Shown here: one piece after another, positions 1 to 8,385 of the stretch
How the letters are laid out: each line of letters begins with the position of its first letter
Position numbering within the stretch: the first letter of the stretch is position 1
Source of the DNA: Clostridium_AD sp964467165
GTDB lineage: Bacteria > Bacillota > Clostridia > Clostridiales > Clostridiaceae
Assembly (NCBI GenBank): GCA_964467165.1
Contig: CAYXOL010000021.1
Location: forward strand, 1 to 64,000
DNA: 64,000 nt
Direction: 5' to 3'
Notes under the pieces: generated by a model
Told to the model about the DNA's origin: nothing
The model's database searches: none
The model's input: the letters and a program-made list of their open reading frames with translations, nothing else
Program-made: the position numbers and the translations under genes

Positions 1-1946
1 CAAGTAGCTGTTTTGCTTCCATCTGCTGTTGTTACTTTAATATTTGCAGTTCCAACTCCTACTGGAGTTACTACTCCACCTACTACTGTAGCAACTGCTG
101 CATTGGATGAATCCCAACTAATATTCTTATTGCTAGCATCATTTGGATTTACTGTTGCTGTAAGGCTATCTGTTGCTCCTCCAGCAGTTAATGTCATTGT
201 GCTCTTACTAATGTCTACGCTAGTTACTGCTATTGGTGCCGCATTTACTGTTACTACGCAGATAGCTGTTTTGCTTCCATCTGCGGTTGTTACTCTAATA
301 TTTGCACTTCCAACTCCTACTGGAGTTACTACTCCATCTACTACTGTAGCAACTGCTGTATTATCTGAATCCCAACTAATAGTATTATTGGTTGCATCAT
401 TTGGATTTACTGTTGCTGTAAGGGTCTCTGCTGCGTCTCCAACAGTTAATGTCATTGTGCTCTTATTAATGTCTACGCTAGTTACTGCTATTGGTGCCGC
501 ATTTACTGTTACTACGCAGATAGCTGTTTTGCTTCCATCTGCGGTTGTTACTCTAATATTTGCACTTCCAACTCCTACTGGAGTTACTACTCCATCTACT
601 ACTGTAGCAACTGCTGTATTATCTGAATCCCAACTAATAGTATTATTGGTTGCATCATTTGGATTTACTGTTGCTGTAAGGGTCTCTGCTGCGTCTCCAA
701 CAGTTAATGTCATTGTGCTCTTATTAAGATTTACGCTAGTTACGGCTATTGGCGCTGTTATCCCATACAAGCTAAGATTACCTGTATCGTCATTCAACAT
801 AGCAAATCCACTGTCATAACCGCTACAAAAATTTCCATAATATTGCATTGGGTCATGATCTAACTTTGTCCAATCTTTAATAAGATTTCCACCATTGTTA
901 AACTCCCTTGCATAATAATAAAGTCCTGTTGAATCCATGTCATATACTAAATACCCTCCACCAGTCAAAGAAACTAAACTTGGATAACCATCCTGATAAG
1001 ATAATCCACTAGTAACTTCAGCGACAGCTGTACTACCGTTATCATTAAATGTTTTAATTGCTATGCCAGTTGAGGTATAATACAATACACCAAAGGTATT
1101 GTCTAATAAACTTACAACTTGACTCCAAGCCCCACCAGATTTTGTTGTATTTGATACTATAAAATGATTATATCCATTAACCATTTTCTGTGTACCAGTA
1201 TTATCATATAAAACTCCATAATATTTATCACTATTATTAGTATTATATGTAATCATAAAAGTACCATTTTTATTTGCTGCAATAGAGTGAGTGTATGAAG
1301 AACTATAAGATGACAGGCCTTCTCTAGTACCTGTTTTATCAATTGATGTAGGTGTTTTTACCACATTTCCAGAAGCATCAAAAATACTCAATAAATAACC
1401 ATCACCTGTGTCCTGCCACATAAAAGCAATATTTCCATTAGAAAGTTCAGCAGCACCAGTATACATATTATATCCACCTAAAGTACTATTGCTGATATCC
1501 GTTAGCCCTTTCTCTAGACTTCCATCTGAATTGAGTATAATAAACCGAAACTGCTCACTATTCCAACTTGAATTTTCAAATGTAATAACTGTTTTCCCTC
1601 CCGAAAGGGCATATCCATAAAGTGTATCCCCCGTAAAAATACCTGTTAAAGCACCAATGTCTTTGGAAAATACTTCACTACCATTAGCGTCAACAACTTT
1701 GTAATAATTACTAATATTGTCTGTATATAGTACTCCTGTTTTTCCATCAGGTAATCCTACAATATTATATGGAAAATTAACAGATGTATCACCTATAACA
1801 TTATTTGTTTTTACTGCAGAAGTTAAATCCACCGTGGTATCTGCATAAACATTATTAAATCCGAAAAATAACCAAGCCATAATACTTAAAATCATAAAAA
1901 CAGCTAGATTGTGGTAAGTTTTTTCTGTTAGGATATCCTTCTTCAT
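1..1946 (-). CDS. Secreted protein with Big_2 Ig-like repeats, C-terminus off the window edge
   Basis: The reading frame is open from ATG 1946 to the left edge, so at least 648 residues are present and the end is missing. The start has an AAAGGAGA site a few bases upstream. Residues 1-35 form an export signal (basic start, hydrophobic 14-30, cleavage probably after VYA). Residues 36 to about 390 are rich in G, Y, S, T and N, with motifs such as GYLLSIFD and GGYLVYDMD that suggest a beta-propeller-like surface module; I do not recognise the family. From about residue 392, 86-residue units follow with bacterial Ig-like group 2 signatures (VTSVDINKSTMTL, ATVNPNDATN, ISWDSDNTAVATV, GVVTPVGVG). 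Such domains usually present adhesins or enzymes outside the cell. It shares strand with the next two exported-protein genes. Confidence 0.85.
   Translation of the reverse strand, partial: MKKDILTEKTYHNLAVFMILSIMAWLFFGFNNVYADTTVDLTSAVKTNNVIGDTSVNFPYNIVGLPDGKTGVLYTDNISNYYKVVDANGSEVFSKDIGALTGIFTGDTLYGYALSGGKTVITFENSSWNSEQFRFIILNSDGSLEKGLTDISNSTLGGYNMYTGAAELSNGNIAFMWQDTGDGYLLSIFDASGNVVKTPTSIDKTGTREGLSSYSSSYTHSIAANKNGTFMITYNTNNSDKYYGVLYDNTGTQKMVNGYNHFIVSNTTKSGGAWSQVVSLLDNTFGVLYYTSTGIAIKTFNDNGSTAVAEVTSGLSYQDGYPSLVSLTGGGYLVYDMDSTGLYYYAREFNNGGNLIKDWTKLDHDPMQYYGNFCSGYDSGFAMLNDDTGNLSLYGITAPIAVTSVNLNKSTMTLTVGDAAETLTATVNPNDATNNTISWDSDNTAVATVVDGVVTPVGVGSANIRVTTADGSKTAICVVTVNAAPIAVTSVDINKSTMTLTVGDAAETLTATVNPNDATNNTISWDSDNTAVATVVDGVVTPVGVGSANIRVTTADGSKTAICVVTVNAAPIAVTSVDISKSTMTLTAGGATDSLTATVNPNDASNKNISWDSSNAAVATVVGGVVTPVGVGTANIKVTTADGSKTAT
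13..786 (-). repeat. Three tandem 258-bp Big_2-encoding units
   Basis: The period is exactly 258 bp (86 codons), with units starting near 13, 271 and 529. Bases 209-469 and 467-727 are identical over 261 bp, so this stretch was duplicated or homogenised recently. The leftmost unit is more diverged (for example Asn-Ala-Ala replaces Asn-Thr-Ala). More units may lie outside the window. Confidence 0.95.
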
Positions 1947-2018
1947 TTTATTCTCCTTTCATATTTACTATTAAGAATTATTAGTAGTTAGCTTTTATTT
2001 ATCAGTTTATATAGAAAG

Positions 2019-3593
2019 CTATTGAGTCACAATTTCTATTTTCTGAACAATTACAGAATCCAGTGGTTTATCTTGATCATCCACCTTAACTTTTGCAATA
2101 GCATCTACAACGTCCAGTCCTTGAAATACTTGTCCAAAAACTGAATATTTATAATCAAGCCACGGTGTACCTCCTACTTCTGCGTATTTCTGAATTATAC
2201 CACTAGAATAATCGTTCTCATCTTGAGTCCTTAATTGTTGAATCATTGAATCAGATACTTTATTGCTTTGAACGATAAAAAACTGACTCCCATTAGTATT
2301 ACTTCCTGAATTAGCCATAGAAAGAGCGCCTCTAAAATTGTGTAATTTCACACTAAATTCATCAGCAAAAGGTTGTTTCCATATGCTTTCTCCACCTGTA
2401 CCATCCCCACTCGGATCACCACTTTGTATCATGAAATCCTGAATAACCCTATGAAAGGTAAGTCCATTATAATACCCTTCTTTTACATGTGTTTTAAAAT
2501 TCATTACCGCCATAGGAGCATATTGAGGGAAAAATTTTATCTTTATAGTCCCTTTATTTGTGGTTATCACTGCAATTTCTTCCCCGGTTTTTGGAGCAGT
2601 GAACTGTATTACTTCTTCCACAATTGGTGCAGAACTCATCTTTTCTATAGCCTGATTTTTAACTGCACCCATTAAACCAAATACATCTATTTTTTCTGTT
2701 ATAGCTGCTTTATCTTTTATAAAATTCATTGTATCTTCCTTTATATCTCCATCGTCTACTAGCACAATGGGTGAAGCTGTAAGAGCTTCAAAAGCAGAAC
2801 CTGAAAGTGCATCTGGAAAGTCCCTTCCTGTAGAAATTCCTATTGACTTAAAATCCAAATCATTTTCAAATTTTTTTAAAATATTTATATTTCTCTCATA
2901 CTTATCAGCACCTAGTATCCGTTGAGTATTTGTAAATCTAATCGCCACTTTATCTTCAATTAAATCTGTTCCTCCAAGAATATAAGAACTATTTATTTTC
3001 TTATCCTTAAGAAAATCCACTACAGTTTGTGGTACTTGTCCATTATTCACCAAAATTATAGGCATTTGTTTCACTGCGGCTATGGAAGAAATTGATAAGG
3101 CTTCGGCAAATTCATTTCCATTTGTAACTGCAATTTCAGCGCTAGAAAAACCTACCTGCTTTGCAATCTCAATTGCCGTTTCATATCTTGTTTTGCCTGC
3201 AAGTCTTTCCGTTACAATTGATTTACTTTGGAGTAATTTATCTACAGATCCATCAATTACACCATCACCGCCAATGATAAATGCTGTTTTAACTTTTAAT
3301 CTGCTAATTTCACTGAGTACTCCTTGAGACATACCTTCTTTTTCTACAAGTAGAATTGGTGCATTATATTTTTTGGCAAGTGGAGCTGAACATAAAGCAT
3401 CCGGGAAATTTTCCCCTGTAGTTAAGATTACATAGTCTGAACTATCTCTCCAACCATCCTTACAAATTTCTATTGCTGTGGCATACCTATTAATTCCTCC
3501 AAGCCTATTTGTTGTTACAGCAGCATAAGCCACACTTTTACATAAAAAAGATAGTGAAAACATTAATCCTAAAAACAATAAAACTTTTTTCAT
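2019..3593 (-). CDS. Exported CWB2 cell-wall-binding protein fused to a cyclophilin-type peptidyl-prolyl isomerase
   Basis: I place the start at ATG 3593, which has AGGAGG just upstream and begins a clean signal peptide (MKKVLLFLGL to VAYA, residues 1-24). A longer in-frame start at 3629 lacks these. Residues about 25-315 hold three CWB2 (PF04122) repeats, each with an RLGG/RLAG/RILG-x-x-RYxTAI-like opening and a GxxFPDAL or GNEFAEAL motif; CWB2 modules anchor S-layer-type proteins to wall polymers. Residues about 345-524 are a cyclophilin domain with FHRVIQDFMIQSGDP, QFFI and the PWLD-x-VFG region conserved, so it should be catalytically active. The likely role is folding exported proteins at the wall. 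Extracellular foldases in Firmicutes are more often PrsA-type parvulins, which makes this fusion notable. Confidence 0.93.
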   Translation of the reverse strand: MKKVLLFLGLMFSLSFLCKSVAYAAVTTNRLGGINRYATAIEICKDGWRDSSDYVILTTGENFPDALCSAPLAKKYNAPILLVEKEGMSQGVLSEISRLKVKTAFIIGGDGVIDGSVDKLLQSKSIVTERLAGKTRYETAIEIAKQVGFSSAEIAVTNGNEFAEALSISSIAAVKQMPIILVNNGQVPQTVVDFLKDKKINSSYILGGTDLIEDKVAIRFTNTQRILGADKYERNINILKKFENDLDFKSIGISTGRDFPDALSGSAFEALTASPIVLVDDGDIKEDTMNFIKDKAAITEKIDVFGLMGAVKNQAIEKMSSAPIVEEVIQFTAPKTGEEIAVITTNKGTIKIKFFPQYAPMAVMNFKTHVKEGYYNGLTFHRVIQDFMIQSGDPSGDGTGGESIWKQPFADEFSVKLHNFRGALSMANSGSNTNGSQFFIVQSNKVSDSMIQQLRTQDENDYSSGIIQKYAEVGGTPWLDYKYSVFGQVFQGLDVVDAIAKVKVDDQDKPLDSVIVQKIEIVTQ

Positions 3594-3680
3594 CCTTTTC
3601 CCTCCTGCTTTTATAAAAACATCTGCCATAGTTCAACTATAGCAATCCGCAAACTTCTGCTACACTTATTTTAATAAACC

Positions 3681-4388
3681 TTAAGGTCGTGAAGGCCATG
3701 TTCCTTCTATTGCAATTATATAGTTTACTGTTAAAGAAGGTTGCATATTATCAAAAGCTGTACCGCTTCCAGGTGATGTGGTTTTTACTATGATTTTTGA
3801 AACGTCCACAAGAACAGTACTATCCGTCATAGCAACCATATTGTTGGAAGCTAACTGTGTTGCATTTGTTACATCAATAGGTCCTGATACTGGCTTGAAT
3901 GCTTTTACTGGAGTTCCTTTTGAGGTAGAGCTAGCAAGAACTGCGCCAGTTGCTATGGAAGTTGTTCCAGCATCAGTACTGGCCATAATTTTTCCAGATG
4001 CACTTCCTGTTACAGTTGCAGTACTTGTATATACTGGCAAATTAGATACAGTTAAGTAAGTCTTTTCTGTTCCAGCAACAGAACCAATCACACGGTTTGT
4101 TAAGCCTGCACCTTGACCTTGTCCTATGGCAACTCTTCCTCTTAGATCAGGTAAAGCAAAGGTTGTCACACCATTTCCGCCATAGGTAGTTCCTATAAGA
4201 GCATAAAGTGCTGAATATGATTGAATAGACAAAATACTACCGTCACACAATGCCCATCCTTGTGGTGCATAATTGAAACCTACCATTTCTATTTCACCCA
4301 CGAATGGATCCATACCAGCCATTGCTGGTTTAGCCTGTAAACAGATTAAGGTTAATAAAATTATAAATGTAGTTAATATTTTTTTCAT
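3681..4388 (-). CDS. Secreted phage tail-collar (microcystin-dependent protein-like) domain protein
   Basis: A signal peptide (residues 1-24, ending PAMA) precedes a domain typical of the phage Tail Collar family PF07484 and MDP-type proteins: GEIEMVGFNYAPQGWALCDG, then YSALYALIGTTYGGNGVTTFALPDLRGRV and an IGQGQG stretch. The C-terminal half is T/S/V-rich and ends NYIIAIEGTWPSRP, the usual end of this family. No other phage genes lie nearby, so this looks like a chromosomal exported protein, not a prophage piece. GAGGAGG lies close to the ATG and a promoter follows upstream. Its molecular function is unknown; homologues are often read as adhesive or fibre-like. Confidence 0.88.
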   Translation of the reverse strand: MKKILTTFIILLTLICLQAKPAMAGMDPFVGEIEMVGFNYAPQGWALCDGSILSIQSYSALYALIGTTYGGNGVTTFALPDLRGRVAIGQGQGAGLTNRVIGSVAGTEKTYLTVSNLPVYTSTATVTGSASGKIMASTDAGTTSIATGAVLASSTSKGTPVKAFKPVSGPIDVTNATQLASNNMVAMTDSTVLVDVSKIIVKTTSPGSGTAFDNMQPSLTVNYIIAIEGTWPSRP

Positions 4389-4422
4389 TTTTTTCCTCCT
4401 CTATTTTAGATATATAACTTTA

Positions 4423-4451
4423 ATAATATCCTTTATTAGTATTGTAAACAA
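4423..4451 (-). promoter_or_regulatory. Sigma-A type promoter of the tail-collar gene
   Basis: On the minus strand TTGTTT and TATTAT are separated by 17 bp, ending about 35 bp before ATG 4388. Confidence 0.5.
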
Positions 4452-4734
4452 GTCTAAATTAATATAATATACACCATTAAAATTAAATTTATCAAATATA
4501 GTTCTATATTTTTTTAATAATATTAAATTTAAATAAACAAATTATTCAACCAAATAAATTTAATGTATAGAAATATCATAAACCCGACTTAATCACCGTA
4601 TTTAATTCTAACTTAATATTTTATATTTGTATTTTCAACTTATTTATGCTTGTAATTCAAATGGATATTTGTTATATTTTGTCGATATTTTTCAGAAAAT
4701 AAAAATGTATACTGTTTGTTTAGTACAAAAGGCT

Positions 4735-4760
4735 GCCCTGTAGATTTTTTTCTACAGGGC
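4735..4760. terminator. 10-bp hairpin, possible terminator or transcript boundary
   Basis: GCCCTGTAGA and TCTACAGGGC are perfect inverted copies around a six-T loop. The downstream T-runs are short on both strands (ATTTTG on plus, CTTTTG on minus). It sits in the 4.4-5.1 kb gap with no intact gene beside it. Confidence 0.5.
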
Positions 4761-4839
4761 ATTTTGCTGTAATTGCACCCTGGGTACCTATAAAATATAT
4801 TTTACTTGGCTTTATTAAAGAGAATTCTCTGTTTTTAAT

Positions 4840-4953
4840 CTAGGGTAGAATATTCCCATTATGAAAATCAAGCTTGTCACGAAACGCAGTTGTTTTACCA
4901 TATTGCATTGGTGCTTTAATTATAGTGAGTGGATAATTTAGGATTTCGAACAT
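4840..4953 (-). pseudogene. Remnant of a MalT/LuxR-type STAND regulator N-terminus
   Basis: A 37-codon frame reads FEILNYPLTIIKAP then QYGKTTAFRDKL before a stop. NYPLTIIKAPMxYGKTT matches the start of the ATPase module of MalT-like LuxR regulators, where GYGKTT is the Walker A loop; here the first Gly is Gln. No ribosome binding site and no remaining domains are present, so this looks like a decayed fragment. The match is short, so the assignment is tentative. Confidence 0.4.
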
Positions 4954-5125
4954 TGCATTGTTTCTAACATTAATTAAAAATTTCAGCCACTCTAATTGCA
5001 TAGTTATCTTATATATGTAAATACTAGGAACATACTACCGCTATCAAGATATTATTTTTAGTAATATATTACCGTTTTTACTATATTGTATAATAAGCTA
5101 TTATTTAACGGAGGTAAGAAAATTG

Positions 5126-5488
5126 ATGTCTTTTATAAAATCCTACAGCTTTGACAATATAAAATATAAGCTTTTATTATTATATCTGCTAAATGTAAGC
5201 GATATATTATTTACTCTTATACTTTTGTCTACAGGCTTATTCGTGGAAGTAAACTCCTTAATGCTAACTGCAGTACAAAGCTTATCTGGAAGTTTTCTAT
5301 TAAAAATAGTACTACCCGCAATTTTGCTATTATATCTATACCTTCGAATGAAAAAGGCAACTGAAACTCAATTAAAACAATCTAACCTTATCCTTAATGT
5401 TATCACGGGAGTCTATATTCTAATCAATACTTCTCATTTAGTATGCTTTTTGTTATTTGGATTCTTTACAATATTTCCTATTCACTAA
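5126..5488 (+). CDS. DUF5658-like small membrane protein
   Basis: This 120-residue protein has about four hydrophobic segments. The opening (LLLYLLNVSDILFTLILLSTGLFVEVNSLM) fits the pattern of DUF5658-type proteins: an N-x-x-D in the first helix and a G-x-x-x-E-x-N after it. GGAGGT lies upstream at 5110-5115. ATG 5126 and the adjacent TTG 5123 are both possible starts; I prefer ATG. A TATAAT-like box near 5089 could be the promoter. No function is known, and there is no operon partner. Confidence 0.7.
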   Translation: MSFIKSYSFDNIKYKLLLLYLLNVSDILFTLILLSTGLFVEVNSLMLTAVQSLSGSFLLKIVLPAILLLYLYLRMKKATETQLKQSNLILNVITGVYILINTSHLVCFLLFGFFTIFPIH

Positions 5489-5565
5489 AAATAAAAGCAG
5501 TTATTTCGACTTATTATATAAGAGTATTTTTCTTCTAAAAACTGCTTATCAATGATTATAATTAA

Positions 5566-5595
5566 TTGGAAATGTTTGTTAAGCTATGTTATAAT
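5566..5595 (+). promoter_or_regulatory. Extended -10 promoter of the DUF362/ferredoxin gene
   Basis: TTGGAA (5566-5571) and TGTTATAAT (5587-5595) are separated by an 18-bp spacer, giving a strong extended -10 promoter. The ATG at 5706 leaves a leader of roughly 100 nt. Confidence 0.65.
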
Positions 5596-5705
5596 GGTAG
5601 AATTACATGAAGTAACTTAAGGCATTGCTATGGTTAGACACATCAAAACTTAAAACACTACCATTTCACATTGCCAAGAGAAAAAATACCTACAGGAGGA
5701 AAATA

Positions 5706-6818
5706 ATGAATAAATCAAAGGTATATTTTACAGACTTAAGAACAAAGCCAGGATACAATCTATTGGATAAACTTCAAAAACTTGTAGTTGAAGCAGGTAT
5801 AAAGAATATTGATTTCAATAAACAATTTGTAGCTATAAAAATTCATTTTGGAGAACCTGGAAACCTTTCTTACATAAGACCAAACTATGCTGCCACAATT
5901 GTTAAACTAGTGAAGTCACTAGGTGGCAAGCCTTTCCTAACTGATGCAAATACCTTATATTCCGGAAGAAGATTTAATGCTGTGGACCATATTGAAGCAG
6001 CTATGGAAAATGGTTTTAATCCAATGGCAGTTGGCTGTAATGTTATTATAGCAGATGGATTAAAAGGTGGAGATTATAGGGAAATTCCAATTAATCAAAA
6101 ACATTGCAAAACTGCTAAAATAGCTTCTGCCATTGCAGACTCAGATATAGTTATTTCTATGACACACTTTAAAGGTCATGAAATGACAGGCTTCGGAGGA
6201 GCACTTAAAAACTTAGGTATGGGTTCAGGTTCCATTGGAGGCAAGCTTGAAATGCATTCTGCCTCTAAACCACTAATGAAACATGATAAATGTGTGAGTT
6301 GTGGACTCTGTATTAAAAATTGCCTACATGAGGCAATATCCTTTGATGAAAATAAAAAAGCAACCATAGATTATGATAAATGCGTAGGCTGTGGACAATG
6401 TGTTGCAGTATGTCGTTTTGACTCTGCAACTGTAAAATGGAATGAGTCTGCGGACATTGCAAATGAAAAAATTGCAGAATATACCTATGCAGTTATTAAA
6501 GATAAACCCACTTTCCACATAAGCTTCATTATGAATGTTTCCCCTAATTGTGATTGTTGGAACTCAAACGATGTATCAATTGTTCCAGATATAGGTATGG
6601 CTGCCTCTTTTGACCCAGTAGCCTTAGATATGGCCTGTGTTGATATGGTTAACGGTGCAACTGCACTATATGCAACTGAGCTCACCGATAAACATTATCA
6701 TGAAGGCCAAGATAAATTTTCTCATATACATCCTGATACAAATTGGAAGGTAGGCCTAGACCACGCAAAAGCTATTGGCGTTGGTACTGATGAGTATGAG
6801 CTAGTAATAATTAAATAG
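5706..6818 (+). CDS. DUF362 protein with two 4Fe-4S clusters
   Basis: The start is ATG 5706, which has AGGAGG upstream; a longer in-frame start at 5625 has none. The N-terminal and C-terminal parts form a DUF362 domain (VAIKIHFGEPGN, LTDANTLYSGRR, HFKGHEMTGFGGALKNLGMG, PVALDMACVDM). Between them, at about residues 190-245, are two ferredoxin motifs, CVSCGLCIKNC and CVGCGQCVAVC, each able to hold a 4Fe-4S cluster. Proteins of this type are cytoplasmic and widespread in anaerobes, with a probable electron-transfer role but no fixed substrate. It is monocistronic, with its own promoter and terminator. Confidence 0.92.
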   Translation: MNKSKVYFTDLRTKPGYNLLDKLQKLVVEAGIKNIDFNKQFVAIKIHFGEPGNLSYIRPNYAATIVKLVKSLGGKPFLTDANTLYSGRRFNAVDHIEAAMENGFNPMAVGCNVIIADGLKGGDYREIPINQKHCKTAKIASAIADSDIVISMTHFKGHEMTGFGGALKNLGMGSGSIGGKLEMHSASKPLMKHDKCVSCGLCIKNCLHEAISFDENKKATIDYDKCVGCGQCVAVCRFDSATVKWNESADIANEKIAEYTYAVIKDKPTFHISFIMNVSPNCDCWNSNDVSIVPDIGMAASFDPVALDMACVDMVNGATALYATELTDKHYHEGQDKFSHIHPDTNWKVGLDHAKAIGVGTDEYELVIIK

Positions 6819-6830
6819 AAAAAGTGCTAT

Positions 6831-6868
6831 AAAAAGGGGAAAGTGAATTTTATCACTTTCCCCTTTTT
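6831..6868. terminator. Bidirectional terminator between the DUF362 gene and truA
   Basis: A perfect 16-bp stem (AAAAAGGGGAAAGTGA and its complement) encloses a 6-nt loop. A-tracts and T-tracts on both flanks let it work for the convergent genes on either side. Confidence 0.9.
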
Positions 6869-6882
6869 GTAATTATTTATTC

Positions 6883-7620
6883 TTAATACTCTACGTTTCT
6901 TAGCGATAGCCCTTTTGATTTAGCCATTAAACTATATTTAATCTCCGTTTGTTCACTGAGCAACGTTTCTATATCATCTAAGCTAAGATTTCCTTCACCT
7001 ATATCTATAAGACTTGCTATAATAATTCTTACCATATTCCACAAAAAATCATTCCCATTAATTTCTATTTCAATTATGTCATTTTTTTCTGTTATATTTA
7101 TATAATTAATAGTTCTAATAGTGGATTTCTCCTTGCCTGTTAAAGTGGCAAAGCCATGAAAATCATGAGTTCCAACTAAAGCTTCAGCTGCAGTTCTCAT
7201 TTCTTCTAAATCAAGTTTGATCTCGCTGTGATAAACGTATTTTCTATTAAATATATTTCTTGTTTGATTATTATTTATTTTATACACATAAGTAATTGAC
7301 TTTATGTTATACGCCACATGAAATCTTTCACTAGCTTCCACCATGGATTTTACTACTATATCCTCTGGCAAAGATTCATATAAATAATCTAGCATCGCAT
7401 CTATACTTAAATTGCAGTCAGTATGAAAGTTTGCCAAATAATTTTCAGCATGTACCCCTACATCTGTTCTCGTGCAACCTTCAACCTCAATATTTTCTCC
7501 CGCCATCTTAGACAGTACATTTTGAATCTTCCCCTGCACTGTTAAATCATTATCCTGTTGTTTTTGCCATCCTTTATATCTACTTCCATCATATTCTAAT
7601 ATTATCTTTAAATTCCTCAT
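6883..7620 (-). CDS. truA: tRNA pseudouridine synthase A
   Basis: The 245-residue protein has family length and the TruA pattern: YDGSRYKGWQKQ near the start, catalytic Asp53 in CTRTDVGVHA, HDFHGFA, and FLWNMVRIIIASLIDIG. It converts uridines 38-40 of tRNA anticodon stems to pseudouridine. The active-site motif is usually RTDAGVHA; here Val replaces Ala, a mild change. AAAGGCGG precedes the ATG. It stands alone here, whereas clostridial truA is often in the ribosomal-protein/ecf cluster, so this could be a second copy. Confidence 0.95.
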   Translation of the reverse strand: MRNLKIILEYDGSRYKGWQKQQDNDLTVQGKIQNVLSKMAGENIEVEGCTRTDVGVHAENYLANFHTDCNLSIDAMLDYLYESLPEDIVVKSMVEASERFHVAYNIKSITYVYKINNNQTRNIFNRKYVYHSEIKLDLEEMRTAAEALVGTHDFHGFATLTGKEKSTIRTINYINITEKNDIIEIEINGNDFLWNMVRIIIASLIDIGEGNLSLDDIETLLSEQTEIKYSLMAKSKGLSLRNVEY

Positions 7621-7890
7621 ATATATCCGCCTTTAACTTATTCGATTATTCATAATCAATTTTAATCTATGAACACTTTAATTATAACTTTACTATTAAA
7701 ATAAAGCTATTATATTTTACTGTATTTTGCTTGCTTTTCACTTATTCGTAATTGCTATTTCTATGCACCCATATTTTTTTAAAAACAATCACTTGCGTAA
7801 CCCACGAAAATGTTTATTAGCTTGTATATTTACGGAAAACCTATTTTATATTCTTTCATCCTAAATTTGGAACAAATATACTTTTAAAAC
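7621..7890. other. Intergenic region between divergent truA and the SemiSWEET gene
   Basis: I see no gene here. The region is AT-rich and must hold the truA promoter, but I could not single out a convincing -35/-10 pair. Confidence 0.5.
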
Positions 7891-7899
7891 TGTTATACT
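7891..7899 (+). promoter_or_regulatory. Extended -10 box of the SemiSWEET gene
   Basis: TGTTATACT matches the extended -10 form. It lies about 36 bp before ATG 7935, with TTGGAA-like sequence further upstream at non-ideal spacing. Confidence 0.4.
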
Positions 7900-7934
7900 T
7901 AAATTATTAATAATTAGTTTATAGGAGGAAAAAA

Positions 7935-8222
7935 ATGATTTCGATAATTGGCTTTATGGCTGCAGCTTTCACAACTCTTTCTTTTTTACCACAAGCAATC
8001 AAAGTAATAAAAACCAAAAACACCTCCGGCATTTCCTTTAGCATGTATCTTATGTTCACCATAGGTGTCTTTTTATGGCTTATATATGGAATTTTCACAA
8101 AGCAATTAGCTGTAACTCTAGCAAACGGCATAACCCTTATATTTGCAATTATAATTTTAAAACATACTTTTGACGACATAAAGAAAACTAAGAAAAATGA
8201 ACTTAATATAGTAGCTAAATAG
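7935..8222 (+). CDS. SemiSWEET-type PQ-loop transporter
   Basis: The 95-residue protein has three predicted membrane helices and the PQ-loop signature FLPQAIKVIKTKNTSGIS between helices 1 and 2. Bacterial SemiSWEETs of this size dimerise to form a sugar uniporter in the membrane. Conserved Asn in helix 3 (LANGITLIFA) fits the substrate site. TAGGAGGAAAA precedes the ATG. The gene is monocistronic and ends just before a long inverted repeat. Substrate is not predictable. Confidence 0.88.
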   Translation: MISIIGFMAAAFTTLSFLPQAIKVIKTKNTSGISFSMYLMFTIGVFLWLIYGIFTKQLAVTLANGITLIFAIIILKHTFDDIKKTKKNELNIVAK

Positions 8223-8290
8223 AGAACATGAAATTTCGACCACACGACTTGCAATTGAACGCAATGGAACATTAGAATTTAGTGTAGGTA

Positions 8291-8382
8291 TTTTTTCTTA
8301 TATTATGCTAACAAAAGTACATATTGCACAGAATGCATTCTAGCAATATGTACTTTTCGTTATAGCATAATATAAGAAAAAA
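8291..8382. terminator. Long inverted repeat between convergent genes
   Basis: Arms of 37 and 40 bases (8291-8327 and 8343-8382) match over nearly their full length apart from a small bulge, and the loop contains the palindrome GAATGCATTC. The outer ends are T-run and A-run, so it can terminate both the SemiSWEET gene and the VWA operon. The length is unusual for a simple terminator; a MITE-like origin is possible. Confidence 0.7.
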
Positions 8383-8385
8383 CTC

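Noticed and set aside
13..786. Tandem repeats as a possible CRISPR array
   Set aside because: The 258-bp units are contiguous and protein-coding, with no spacers or cas genes.
13..819. 268-codon plus-strand frame with repeated LLPSAVVTLIF units
   Set aside because: It is the antisense of the Big_2 repeats; the minus strand has a ribosome binding site, signal peptide and recognisable domains.
3681..4388. Prophage or tailocin remnant
   Set aside because: Only one collar-type gene is present, it has a signal peptide and promoter, and no other phage genes lie within reach.
7919..8272. 117-codon minus-strand frame opposite the SemiSWEET gene
   Set aside because: No ribosome binding site or family; the plus-strand PQ-loop protein is clearly real.
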